Positions 19,543 to 30,399 of a stretch of 64,000 nt of DNA are shown piece by piece. The translations under genes were made by a program, and so were the position numbers. Source of the stretch: Coix lacryma-jobi var. lacryma-jobi (Eukaryota > Streptophyta > Magnoliopsida > Poales > Poaceae); NCBI GenBank assembly GCA_009763385.1, contig CM019826.1, positions 99,494,848 through 99,558,847 on the forward strand. The letters run 5' to 3'. The notes beneath the pieces are model-generated. The model did not search any database. It was not told where the DNA came from and saw nothing but the letters and a program-made list of their open reading frames with translations. The stretch's first letter is position 1, and each line of letters begins with the position of its first letter.

Positions 19543-22500
19543 TATCTCGACTGATCTGATGCGCCTATCACGTTCGACCGTGATGACCATCCAAATCGCG
19601 TCGTAAATCCTGGAGCCTACCCACTCATCGTCGACCCGATCATCATCAATACCCTCCTCTCAAAGGTACTCATGGACGGAGGTAGCAGCCTCAACATCAT
19701 CTACCCAGAGACCCTCGTGCTCTTGGGAATCGCGAGGTCGCAGCTCCAACCAAGTGTCGGGGGCTTCCATGGGGTTGTGCCGAGGAAGAAGGCACTGCCT
19801 ATCGACTGCATCGACCTCCCCGTCTACTTCGGCTCCCTGTCAAACTTCATGAAGGAGACCCTCACCTTCGAGGTGGTCAGGTTTCCCAGCACGTACCACG
19901 CCATCATCGGTCGGCCTAGCTATGCTCAGTTCATGGCGATCCCCAACTACACCTACCTCATGCTCAAGATGCCAGGGCCCAAGGGTGTCATCACCACCAC
20001 TTCCTCCTACAAGCACGCGTACAACTGTGATGTCGAGTGCGTCGAGAAAGGAGAAGCCATCGCACAGACAACTCAGCAGACCTCGAAGTTAGATGATCTC
20101 ACCACTGAGGCCCTCGAGCCCAAGAACCACGTAGGAAGCTTCGAGGCTGCGGAGCACACGAAGAAGATCTGCCTCGACTCGAGCTCATCTGATGAGAAGG
20201 CATTGACAATCAGCGCCACCCTCGACCCTAAATAGGAAACAATGCTCATCAACTTTCTCCGCGCAAACGCCGATATGTTTGCGTGGAGTCCCTCGGACAT
20301 GCCAGACATACCGAGGGATGTTGCCGAGCATGCCTTGGAGATCCGGACCGGGTCCAGACCGGTGAAACAACGCCTGCGTCGCTTTGACGAAGAAAAGCGC
20401 AGGATTATCGGCAAGGAGGCACACAAGCTTTTGGCAGCCGTATTCATCAAGGAGGTTCATCATCCCGAGTGGTTAGCTAATCCTGTACTAGTTAAGAAGA
20501 AAAATGGAAAGTGCGGATGTGTGTAGATTACACTAGTTTGAGTAAAGCATGTCCTAAGGTTCCATTTCCTTTACCACGCATTGATCAAATCGTTGACTCT
20601 ACCGTCGGGATGTGAAATCCTTTCATTCCTTGATGCTTATTCCGGTTATCACCAAATCAAAATGAAGGTGTCCGATCAGCTCGCGACTTCCTTCATCACC
20701 CCATTTGGCATGTATTGCTACGTAACCATGCCCTTTGGCCTTCGAAACACCGGGGCGACGTACTAGCGATGCATGCTCCATGTTTTCGAAAAGCACAAAG
20801 GCAAAACGGTCGAGGCCTACGTCGATGATATAGTAGTCAAATCCAAGAAGGTCGGCGACCTCATCGAGGACCTCAAGATCGCGTTCGGATGCCTTCGAGC
20901 CAAGAATATCAAGCTCAACCCCGAGAAGTGTGTCTTTGGCGTACCCCGTGGAATGCTCCTAGGATACATTATCTCTCAGCACGACATCGAGGCCAACCTC
21001 GAGAAGGTAACGACTGTCACAAGGATGGGGCCAATCCGAGACCTGAAGGGTGTACAAAAGGTTACGGGCTGCCTCGCCGCCCTCAGCCGCTTCATCTCAC
21101 GACTAGGGGAGAAAGCCCTGCCCCTATATCGCCTCTTGAATAAATCCGAGCACTTCACATGGACCACGGAGGCCGAAGAGGCCCTCGGTAAGCTCAATAG
21201 CATAATGACCTCAGCTCGCATCCTCGTCCCACCTCAACCCGCTACATTGACCGAACCACCCGAGCCAATCCTCCTCTATGTCGCCGCAACCACCCAGGTG
21301 GTCAGCGCGGCCATGGTGGTCGAGAGGCAAGAAGAGAGACATGCGCTATCGGTCCAGCAGTCGGTGTACATCGTCAGCGAGGTGCTCTCGGAGGCTAAAG
21401 TTCGCTACCCACACATCCAGAAGCTGCTCTACGCGATCGTGCTCATGCGCCGTAAGCTCCAACACTACTTCCTCAGCCATCCGGTCACCGCGGCGTCATC
21501 TTTCCCACCGGGTGAGAACATCCAAAACTGGGAGGCAGCGGGTAGAATCGCTAAGTGGTCGGCCGAGCTCATGAGCGAAACTATCACCTACACGTCGCAT
21601 AAGGCAATCAAATCTCAGGTACTGGCGGATTTCATCACGGAATGGACCGATACCCAACTCCTGCCAGTGCAGATCCAGGCCGAGCTGTGGACGATGTACA
21701 TCGACAGGTCTCTCATGAAGACAGGAGCAGGCGCGGGATTGCTCTTCATCTCACCCCTCGGAGTGCACATGCGCTACGTCATCTGTATCCACTTCGCTGC
21801 CTCCAACAACGTCGTGGAGTACGAGGCTCTCATCAACGGCCTACGCATCGCCCTCGAGCTCAGGGTCCGATGCCTCGACATTCGGGGAGACTCGCAGCTC
21901 GTCATCGATCAAGTAATGAAGGCATCAAGATGTCATGACCCCAAGATGGAAGCCTACTGCAACGAGGTGCGCATGTTGGAGGACAAATTCCACAGCCTCG
22001 AGCTCAACCACATCGCTCGACGCTACAACAAGGCTGCGGATGAGCTCGCAAAGATCACGTCTACTCAAGGGACCGTCCCTCGTGATATCTTCTCGAGGGA
22101 TCTCTTTGAGCCTTCCGTCAACTTGAGCTCGGGGGCTGACGTCTTGGCGCTGTCACCCAGCCACAACCCCTCGACCTAGGCACCCTCGATTGGGGCTGAG
22201 GTCGTGGAGCTCATGATGCTAGCTCCTTCGTCAAGTCATCCAACGGACTGGCGAACTCCCTACCTCGTCTGGTTGACTCGAGGGGAGCTGCCAGAAGAAC
22301 GAACCGAAGCCCGCCGAATCGCTCGATGGGCCAAGTCCTATGGCATCTACGGCAACGACAAGGAGCTCTACTGGCGAAGCCCATTGGGGGTACTCCAACA
22401 CTGCATCACCAATGAAGAAGGCAGAAAGCTCCTCGGGGACATGCACTCGGGGGCTTGCGGTCACCATGCGGCACCGAGGACCCTCCTCGTCAATGCATTC

Positions 22501-23491
22501 CGGCAAGGTTTCTACTGGCCGACCGCTGTCTCTGACACCACCAGCCTCGTGCGCTCCTGCGAGGGATGCTAGTTCTATGCCAAGCAAACGTACATTCCAG
22601 CGCATGCCCTATAGATGATCCCAATCACCTGGTCGTTCACGGTCTCGGGGCTCGATCTCGTAGGACCCCTCAAGAGGACAACTGGAGGTTACACACACCT
22701 GCTCATGGTAGTCGACAAGTTCACCAAATGGATCAAGGCCCGGCCTATCGGCAACGTCCGCTCTGAGCAAGCGGTTGAGTTCATCACCCATATCATCCAT
22801 CACTTTGGGGGTCCCGAACGTTATCATCACCGACAATGGCACACAGTTCACCGACAAGAAGTTCTTGGATTTTTGTGACCATCACCACATCCGCGTGAAC
22901 TGGTCCACAGTCGCACATCCTCGAACCAATGTCTAGGTCGAACGTGCCAACGGCTTGATCCTCCAAGGCCTCAAACCAAGAGTCTACGATCGACTAAAGC
23001 AATATGGGAAGAAGTGGGTCGCAGAACTACCCTTGGTCCTATGGAGCCTAAGGACAATGCCTAGTCGAGCCACAGGGTTCACCCTGTTCTTCTTGGTCTA
23101 TGGGTCTGAGGCTGTCCTCCCCACTGACCTCGAGTATGGATCCCCTCGACTAAGGGCATATAATGAGCAAGCAAATGAAGAAGCCCTCGCAAACGCTGCC
23201 GACCAGCTCAAGGAAGTCCGTTACATGGCCCTCCTCCACTCCGCGAGGTATCAACAAAAGCTTCGACGCTACCACGACAAACACGTGCGCAAGAGGGATC
23301 TCCAAGTTGGTGACCCTGTGCTCCATCGACGGCAGAACAACATGGGGCGTCACAAGCTGACTCCACCATGGGAAGGACCATACACCATAGCAGAAGTGCT
23401 AAAGCCCGGGACATACAAGCTCTCGAACAGCAAGGGAGAAACCTTCACCAACGTTTGGAACATCGAACATCTACATTGTTTCTACCCCTAG
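19543..23491 (+). pseudogene. pol: Gypsy-1 pol (protease, RT, two RNase H domains, integrase), broken
   Basis: Protease: MDGGSSLNII at 19672-19701. RT: fingers from about 20242, PFGLRN at about 20730, YVDD at 20818-20829. Gypsy RNase H: about 21380-21650. Archaeal-like RNase H: from about 21685, with NNVVEYEAL and GDSQLVI. Integrase: HHCC zinc region 22440-22572, catalytic core from about 22650, VERAN near 22940. The C-terminal domain ends FYP before TAG 23489-23491. Stops lie at 20233, 20764, 22177, 22570, 22612 and 22934, all TAG. A one-base loss near 20511 is compensated near 20600, and a further frameshift lies near 22810 in the integrase core. This is a decayed Tat-lineage polyprotein. 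Confidence 0.87.
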
Positions 23492-24025
23492 GGCCTTGTA
23501 CATTTGTTATGTTTTGTACAAACATTGCATCATGAATGAATAAAAGTTATTGATTCCAAGCACATTCTTTCGTTCAAAAATAGAGGTAGCCTTGACTCTG
23601 CTCAATCAGAGTCAAGACTCCCTCGGGGGCTGACAGGGGGGTAACCCCCTTAGTTCCTAAAAAACTCACACATTTTTTTTCCAAAACTCGATGTTACTTT
23701 ATTTATCTATGCCTTGAACACGCTTCACGACTAAATGGAAAACATCTCGAGCTCCCTAAGGGTCGAGGGACGTTGAGATGGGAGCTCTCGTACGCCTCTG
23801 GGCTACGGTATCTCCACTTACTCCCCCCTCGAGGGTCTCGAGTCTATGTCAAAAACTTAGTCAAAGCAAAACTCAAGCAAAGTATAATAAGAAAACTCAA
23901 GAGTAAATATAATTCGTCATCATCTCAAACTTTCACATAAGTTCTTTGGACCACGAAGGGCCACAACGTCATGAAAACACTAATTATTTACATGGGCCCT
24001 CTTGCCTAGATATGGCTCGCAGGCC
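23492..24025 (+). other. Gypsy-1 spacer between pol and antisense gene
   Basis: No coding sequence supported. It contains an AATAAA signal at about 23539 just after pol, a short GC hairpin (AGGGGGGTAACCCCCT, about 23635) and CTCGAG-rich text near 23750-23840. It would hold the 3' ends of both converging transcripts. Confidence 0.5.
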
Positions 24026-26310
24026 TCAAGCGTCGGCGCCTCCATCACCACCGTCGCCCTCCTTGCTACCCGGATCTTCTTCGTCTACGTCGATGTCATA
24101 GTCCACCGCATCACCAATGCCTCCATCGACGTCGGGGGGAAGGATATCATGCTTGAACAGCTTCGCCAACTTCGCACCAGGCTTCTCAGCTTCGACGAAG
24201 ATGGCGAGGGTCTTGGTGATGTCGGAGACAAAGCCATGGGAGACCACCTCCATGTCGTAGACATAGCCGGAGCGCAGCATGGCCATCGCTCGCTTCACGC
24301 CGTGGTGGAGCGCATCCCTGACGTGATCCCTCATGGTGGCCCCGAGGTAGCACAGCTGGTCGACCAGGCCGTCCCCTCGTGCCTATTCTCCGCCCTCGTC
24401 CGCCAGATCGACCTCCCAGGAGGCGCAGAGGCCGTTGATGGCGTCGTGGAGTCGGCCGGTCACGGCAACATCGGCCCAATGCCCCTCTTGGAGCGCCGAG
24501 TTAGCCGCCTTTGCGGCCGACAGGTTCTCCTCGAGGTCTTAAAAGTAGAGCAGAAGTCAGCAACGACTAGCGACACCATGAAGTCGAGAAAATTAGAGCA
24601 AAAAATCAGAACCTCACCGGTGCAGTGGGTGTGAAGGGCCGTGTACCGGTCCGCCGCCTCATCGCGCTGCTTCTCCTCCTGGCTCAGGGCATGGGCCGTC
24701 TCTGTCCTCTTGACCCCTAGCTCCTTGATCCTCTTACCGGCGGCCGCGATAGCAAACTCCTTCTCGATAAGAGTCACCTTCGACGTAGCCAGCTCGACAG
24801 ACAGGGCTTGGTCCTGCCTCCTCTCCACCCCGATCGTGACGTCGAGGGCATCACGGGCGTCGGAGACATGGGACACAGCCTCCTCGAGTCCCTTGATGCT
24901 TTCACCGCCTCCGCCTGCACCGCGGTGGCTTCCTTCTTGGCCTTCGTCACCTCCTCCTCGGCTCGGGCTATGGCCTCCTGCGTGGCCTGGCTAGCTTCAA
25001 GCTGGCGAAGCACCTCCTCTCGACCGCCTTGCGTCTCATGGAGGAAGTAGGACTTTGAGTTGGAGCGCCTCCTCAGATCCTACAAATGAAAGGCGGAAAG
25101 TCAGTCACCAAACCAAGAAAAAGCTAAAAGTAAAGGCACTTTGAGAAGTGCTCACCGATAGGTACCGGCCGAAGTCTTCGGAGACAATATCGGAGGCCAG
25201 CTTCAGGGATTGCACCAGCCATGCACGGTACTCCTCCGCGTCCTCCCAATGCCACACCTTCGTAGGGTCATCCAGCGCAAGCGCGGGGCGCTCGGATCGT
25301 AGGGACCTCGAAGCAGTAGGCGCTCCTAGCCCTAGTGCAGAAGAGACGTTGTGATCCTCTCTCGTACCACGCCCCGGATGCTTTCTGCCGCTTCCCGTGA
25401 GCCGCTATACTGCTCCACCCGGTCGGCCGGGGTGAAATATGGAGAGGAAGCCGCAACTCCGCCTAGTCCCAACTCGGGCGCCGACCATCCCTATGTGATG
25501 TGAACACCTCGAGTGGCAGACGCCTCGATGAGCAAGAGGGCCTCGTCCCTCTCCTGCTGGCGCTGCATTGAAGGGCTTGGGGTGGCCGCCTCCCCTTGTG
25601 GCTGGCTCACGGTAGCGCCGGTCATCTCCACACCCTCCAGTTGGCTCGACGCCGACTGGTCCCCGTCTGATTGGCGTTGGGGCATGTCGGGGGACACCGC
25701 CGCCTCTAGCACCGCGCTCGGTTGTGACAACGGGAGGCTCGAGGTAGACATGGCCTCCTCCTACTTCTGCTGCTGCTGCTGTTGTTGTTGCTGCTGTTGT
25801 TGCTCCTCCTCTTCCTTCTTCTTCTGATCCTCCTCCACCGTGCGGAGCCCCGCGGGCCACGGCCTCCACCCCTTAGGCTGAGTGGTCTTGACCCGCCCCT
25901 CAAGGGTCTGCTCTGGTGTGGTGCCAGCGGGCGGCATCTTGGCCACCACCTCCTCATCCTCGACGGTGATCAGGGCAGTCTCCATCCCCGGCCTCGGGAT
26001 CTTGAGGGTTCCCTCCTCGAGCTGAGAGATGGGAACCTCGGCCTGGCTCGAGGTGGAGCCCGTCGACACCAGGGGGCGACAAACCTAGGAGCTTGGGTCA
26101 GGGCAGCATCGAGGTGGGCACGCCTGCATCCAAAGTAGCTCCTGTCAGCCTGCCCCGAGCCATAGCTTCCTGGGCCGCCGCAGCCCAAGCCTGTGCATAA
26201 GGAGGCAGGAAAACTCCACCTGCGGTTGTGCCCGACGCCTTGGAAGCTACCTCCGCTTTGAGCTTCTTGGCAGGGGAAGGGGCCGCTTGCTCCAGCCGTC
26301 GTTTAAGCCT
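24026..26310 (-). pseudogene. Antisense spliced gene of Gypsy-1, first exon lost
   Basis: Minus-strand coding blocks separated by intron-like gaps. In sense: a block from about 26310 (after a CAG acceptor) with a basic Lys-Arg-rich start and Ala-rich stretch; a block at about 26069-25761 with Ser-rich and poly-Gln sequence; a block at 24876 to about 24620 of Glu/Lys/Ala-rich coiled-coil type ending at a GTGAGG donor; and a final block from about 24540 to the stop at 24026. The last block ends in an Asp/Gly-rich acidic tail and has one in-frame stop. The layout and C-terminal coiled coil match the antisense gene of Gypsy-4 (61100-64000). There the first exon resembles the Transposase_28 ('putative gypsy type transposon') family; that exon would lie beyond 26345 and is missing. 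Function unknown. Confidence 0.6.
25764..25802 (-). repeat. CAG/CAA microsatellite encoding poly-Gln
   Basis: Trinucleotide run reading CTG/TTG on the plus strand, giving about 13 consecutive Gln codons on the minus strand, flanked by Glu/Lys-rich coding sequence of the antisense gene. Confidence 0.85.
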
Positions 26311-26345
26311 GATGCCACCAAAGACAAATAAATCATGCAACTATT

Positions 26346-28189
26346 GGATCAAATTACAAAGATAGTGTCGATAAAATATGGTCGATAGCCCCCTAGGGAT
26401 ATGCCCAAGGTGGTAGATTAGCGAGGAAGGCGCGTAGGACGATGATCTAGACGTGACACAAGGAAGAAACTAGATGAACACGAGGGTTTATCCAGGTTTG
26501 GGCCACTAGCTTTAGCGTAATACCCTACGTCATGCGTCGAGTTGTCTATTCTGTATGTAGATGAATGTGTCTTCGAGGGGGGGTCCCTGCTCGCCTTATA
26601 TAGCCATGGGGAGCAGGGTTACAGATCCTAGAAGATAGGATCTACTTAGAGGGATAAGGAAACTAGATCAATTAGAACAGCATATCGTGGAGGACACAAT
26701 ATCCTTCCTAACCGACTAGGTTCCCTTGACCTCCAGTTCTGCGAAGGCCTCCGCGCTGTCGTCTGACCAGCTGGGCCACCTGCCCGACCAGCTAGGCCTT
26801 GACGCCAAAGTCCTTCACAGCGAGTTGGGTCGGCCTCTTTAGAGAAGCCCAAGTCTAGCCGTGAGGGTACCTAGGTTTATACCCCCATAGCTAGTCCCCG
26901 AGCACATTGAATCTTGGAACGATGTAAAAGATCCGGCGACATTCCTGAGCAACCTGGTCCCATACTTCTAACCTAGTCTTCGACCAGGTTGCAATCTCTC
27001 ATTCACCATTTCTTGAAACCCACAAGATGCGATGTGCTCTTTTGAAGAAATAAAAAACAAAAAATGACTATGCACTGCCGATGAAGTGTGCCCACTTTTA
27101 TACTGAAAAGTATAAGTAACAACCCTGTCAAAATCTTGACTATCTCAGATAGGCCAGCATACTCACCGACCAGGTGAAGTGTGCCCACTTAGTCCTCAAG
27201 CTTGGCAACAGATGACTCCGTCATGTGATGCCAAGGTCAAAAAATCTTGGGAAAAAAAAAAAAAAAAAATGATATACATGCGTGACCAAGCGCCATGTAT
27301 ACACGGTAGTCCCTGAGCTTGGCAATAGATGACTCCATCATGTGATGCCAAGGTCAAAAAAATCTTGGAAAAAAGAAAAAATGATATACATGCGCGACCA
27401 AGCGCCATGTATACACGGTAGTCCCTGAGCTTGGCAACAGATGACTCTGTCATGTGATGCCATGGTCAAAAAATCAACTGTAAGTCCGTGCTAAAGAGAC
27501 ACTGCAATGTCTAGCCTTTCGTGAGCAAGGAACCTATTTTTAGTTCTCCTTTTTTGCATTAAAGTGCGCTCTATCTTACCTGCTGAGTACTTTTACTGTA
27601 GATGCAATTGTCTCTTCTTTGAAAGTTACTTTGTATCTGTTGAGTCTGTGACTCAATGGAACTCCTTTTGGTGGATGAACATGGTCCATGAACCGGCGTA
27701 ACATAGCTATAAAAGCACCCAGGTGGTAACCTATGTTTACACAACATCCATGGCACCGAGACCTCAAACTCCTGACATTCTGAGAATGAGTGTCACCGAG
27801 CTTACCAATCCCCCTGGCATTGCCTTGCTTGTAGCGTGTAAATAGCGATGTTCCTGGAAGGATTCTTGTGATGGGATCATTTGGTAGGATGTTCCCTGAT
27901 TGGTTAGGTGTGGGTAAAGATGATGGAGTTCCTGGAAGAATTCTTGTGATGCAGGCAATAATCCTAAGCCGCGTAGTCCCATGTCAGTTCTTCAAGGAAC
28001 CGTCGTACCACAACCTTCACTCGAAGAGCATCCCTAGCTTTCCAGGGAGGCTTAAGGTTACGAGGGTGGTAGTCTTGCCACTGCCGAGTCATGTAATAAT
28101 GCCCATAACGGGTTGTAAACTCTTTATTATCTTTCAACGCCTTGTAGGCGACGTTTGCCGCTATATTTTATGTGTGAGTCTGTAGAGTG
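26346..28189 (-). repeat. LTR-like sequence, probably minus strand, with a ~112-bp tandem repeat
   Basis: No coding sequence supported. In minus-strand sense there is a TATATAAG box near 26600 and typical LTR text. A tandem repeat occupies about 27190-27480: two full units (27190-27307 and 27308-27418) and a partial third, each starting TAGTCC(C/T)(C/T)(G/A)AGCTTGGCAA. A possible LTR edge is TGTCGATAAAA at 26366, preceded by GATAG; a matching GATAG after CA lies at 27148-27152, which would make a 782-bp solo LTR. However, repeats shared across that right edge (GAAGTGTGCCCACTT on both sides) argue the unit is longer. Owner element not identified. Confidence 0.45.
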
Positions 28190-28196
28190 AAGAAGC

Positions 28197-28663
28197 CGAC
28201 CAGTCTCCAGTATATCTGGAGAAGCTGGTCGAGAAGCCCACACAGCTCTGCCACGTGTGTGCCTGTAACTGGTCATCTGACAAGTCCCTAGCTTTGCTGA
28301 GAAGGCTAGCGAAGAAACCGACCAGTCCCCAGTATAACTGGTGATGCTGGTCAAGAAGCCAATGGAGCTCTGCCACGTGTGTGCCTGTAATTGGTCATCT
28401 GACCAGTCCCCAGCTTTGCTGAGAAGGCAGGCGAAGAAGCCGACCAGTACCCAGTATAACTAGTGAAGTTGGTCGAGAAGCCAACGCAGCTATGCCACGT
28501 GTGTGCCTATAACTGGTCATCTGACCAGTCCCTAGCTTTCCTGAGAAGGCTAGCGAAGAAACCGACTAGTCCCCAGTATAACTGGTGACGCTGGTCGAGA
28601 AACCAACGCAGCTCTGCCATGTGTGTGCCTGTAACTGGTCATCTGACCAGTCCCCAGCTTTGC
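28197..28663. repeat. 122-bp tandem array, about four units
   Basis: CGAC(C/T)AGT recurs at 28197, 28319, 28441 and 28563, an exact 122-bp period. Each unit contains GCCACGTGTGTGCCTGTAA-type text and an inverted repeat ACTGGTCATCTGACCAGT (8-bp arms), intact or with one change. The last unit is cut at 28663 by the LTR that follows. Confidence 0.88.
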
Positions 28664-30399
28664 TGTCACACCCGGTTTTATGAACAAAACCAGGTATACA
28701 CCATATGTGAGCCCAGGAAGTCAAATCTCACATATAGCTACAAATAAAGGGTAATATCGAAAGACAATGCTTAAATACGCATATAGAACAAAAAACATAA
28801 CCTTAAGGAGCAGACAACAGGAAGACACTCTGATCTTCAGTTGAAGGCACCATCTTCACAGGGAACAACTGACTGGTTGATCACAAGCCTAACTTCTCCA
28901 ACTTCTGGCATTCTGGTACCCATTCGGGATTTTTCCAAAGTATTGAAAAGTAAATCAAGCATAAGTACATCTCGTACTTAACAAATATAACATGAGGTTC
29001 ATGAGGCTCAAAAAGGCTGACACGGGTTTAACTGCGGAAGCTTTTAGTTAGCATAATTTTAGCATTAAGTAGGATCAAAGTATAACCATCCCAATTTAAA
29101 CATATGATCAAGTAAACATGTATCCATTATGTAAATATAGTATCATCATTTCCATTATTAGCAACAACTATACCATAAGAATTCCAGGTCGCTCATAACC
29201 GTGAGCACGGCTGATATATCAGTTTTACACTCTGCAGAGGTTGTACACTTTACTCGATGAGTAGTGACTCCCATATGCCGGGGTTTGCAAGGCCCACATC
29301 ACACTTCCAAGGTGCACGGCAGGGTTCACTGCGCAGCCTTTCAAAGGTTCGTCTAACAAGTTAGGGCCGCTAGGTCTTAAGGCAAGGGGATGTAGAGCCC
29401 TCCTCCAGGTGGCACAATAACACGCAGCCTATACACACGTGGACAGAAGCCGCACTATACTCGTCTCGTCAAGCGCCTTATGTGCCCTTTCGGGTAACCA
29501 CTAACAAGCTAGAAAAGGTCCTTATACTGAGCTAAGGTCAGAGCCATATAACTCCCATGGTTGCACTGTATGTCCCGGGTGTTCCCTTATAGTAGTTCCT
29601 AAACCATGTTGCTATAAAAGCCAATTTTAACATGTCTCATACATCATTAAATCAAGTTCACATGATCATAGTTTAAGTTGAGCACTAGCATAGATTTACC
29701 CAATGCATACCCATGTGTAGCAAGGAATAAGATCAACACCTAAGATAAATCTATATAGGCATCAAGGTAGACACATGCAATATGAATTAAGTGATTATGG
29801 TGAATAGGTAACAAGGATGGTCCCATGCTATACTTGCCTTAAACTCAAGATCCTTCTTTTGTTTACTTGTAGACTTCCAAAGGTCGACTCTTGATCACGA
29901 TCTTCTTCTTGATCACCAACGTAAAACTCACCGACTGGACATACGATCACAGAACACCACACATGCATCGATCTAAAAGCAATCATGCAAAGCAAACATA
30001 GCCTATGATTAGAACAGTATATCAATCATAAGGAAATAAGATAAAGAGTTTTGAAAACTGATCTATGTCTCACTACGATCACACAGACGCGAGGATCACG
30101 CTAATCAGGGCTATAACGGAAAAGTTATGATCTAAACAAGATTAAAGACACTAATTAATAGATTAGATCTAACTCAAATTTTAATTATGAAAAACAGTAC
30201 TGAAAGTTATATAGTTTGAAAGATCTGTTCGAAATGAATCTAACGCAAGTAGAACAGATCAAATCAGAGTTAAAACAGAGATTTTATAGACCTTTGAAAT
30301 CAGTGGCAAAACTGCAAATAAATCAAACTTCGTTTGCAGATTTAAAACAAATCTGAATTTCGGCCTGGATTGCGCCTCGTTTAAGAAAAAGCGCAGGGG

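Larger units (their letters stand above)
15916..26345 (+). mobile_element. Gypsy-1: Tat-lineage LTR retrotransposon, 3' end missing
   Basis: 5' LTR (15916-16980), PBS, gag, pol in Gypsy order (protease, RT, RNase H, second RNase H, integrase) and a minus-strand spliced gene downstream of pol. The second, archaeal-like RNase H and the antisense gene mark the Tat lineage. No copy of its LTR occurs later in the window. The element stops at about 26345, where unrelated LTR-like sequence begins, so it is either truncated or interrupted by everything to its right. Confidence 0.85.

Noticed and set aside
23632..23652. GC hairpin like a bacterial terminator
   Set aside because: This is plant nuclear DNA; an isolated hairpin after pol has no established termination role.
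24002..24634. Plus-strand 210-residue open frame
   Set aside because: It is the complement of the antisense gene of Gypsy-1; the minus strand has the better coding pattern, splice sites and a counterpart in Gypsy-4.
26366..27147. Solo LTR bounded by GATAG duplications
   Set aside because: TG...CA ends and a 5-bp match exist, but repeats such as GAAGTGTGCCCACTT span the right boundary and a chance 5-bp match is plausible; kept only as a low-confidence remark.
28197..28663. Regularly spaced repeats resembling a CRISPR array
   Set aside because: The whole 122-bp unit repeats, with no unique spacers, in plant LTR-rich DNA.
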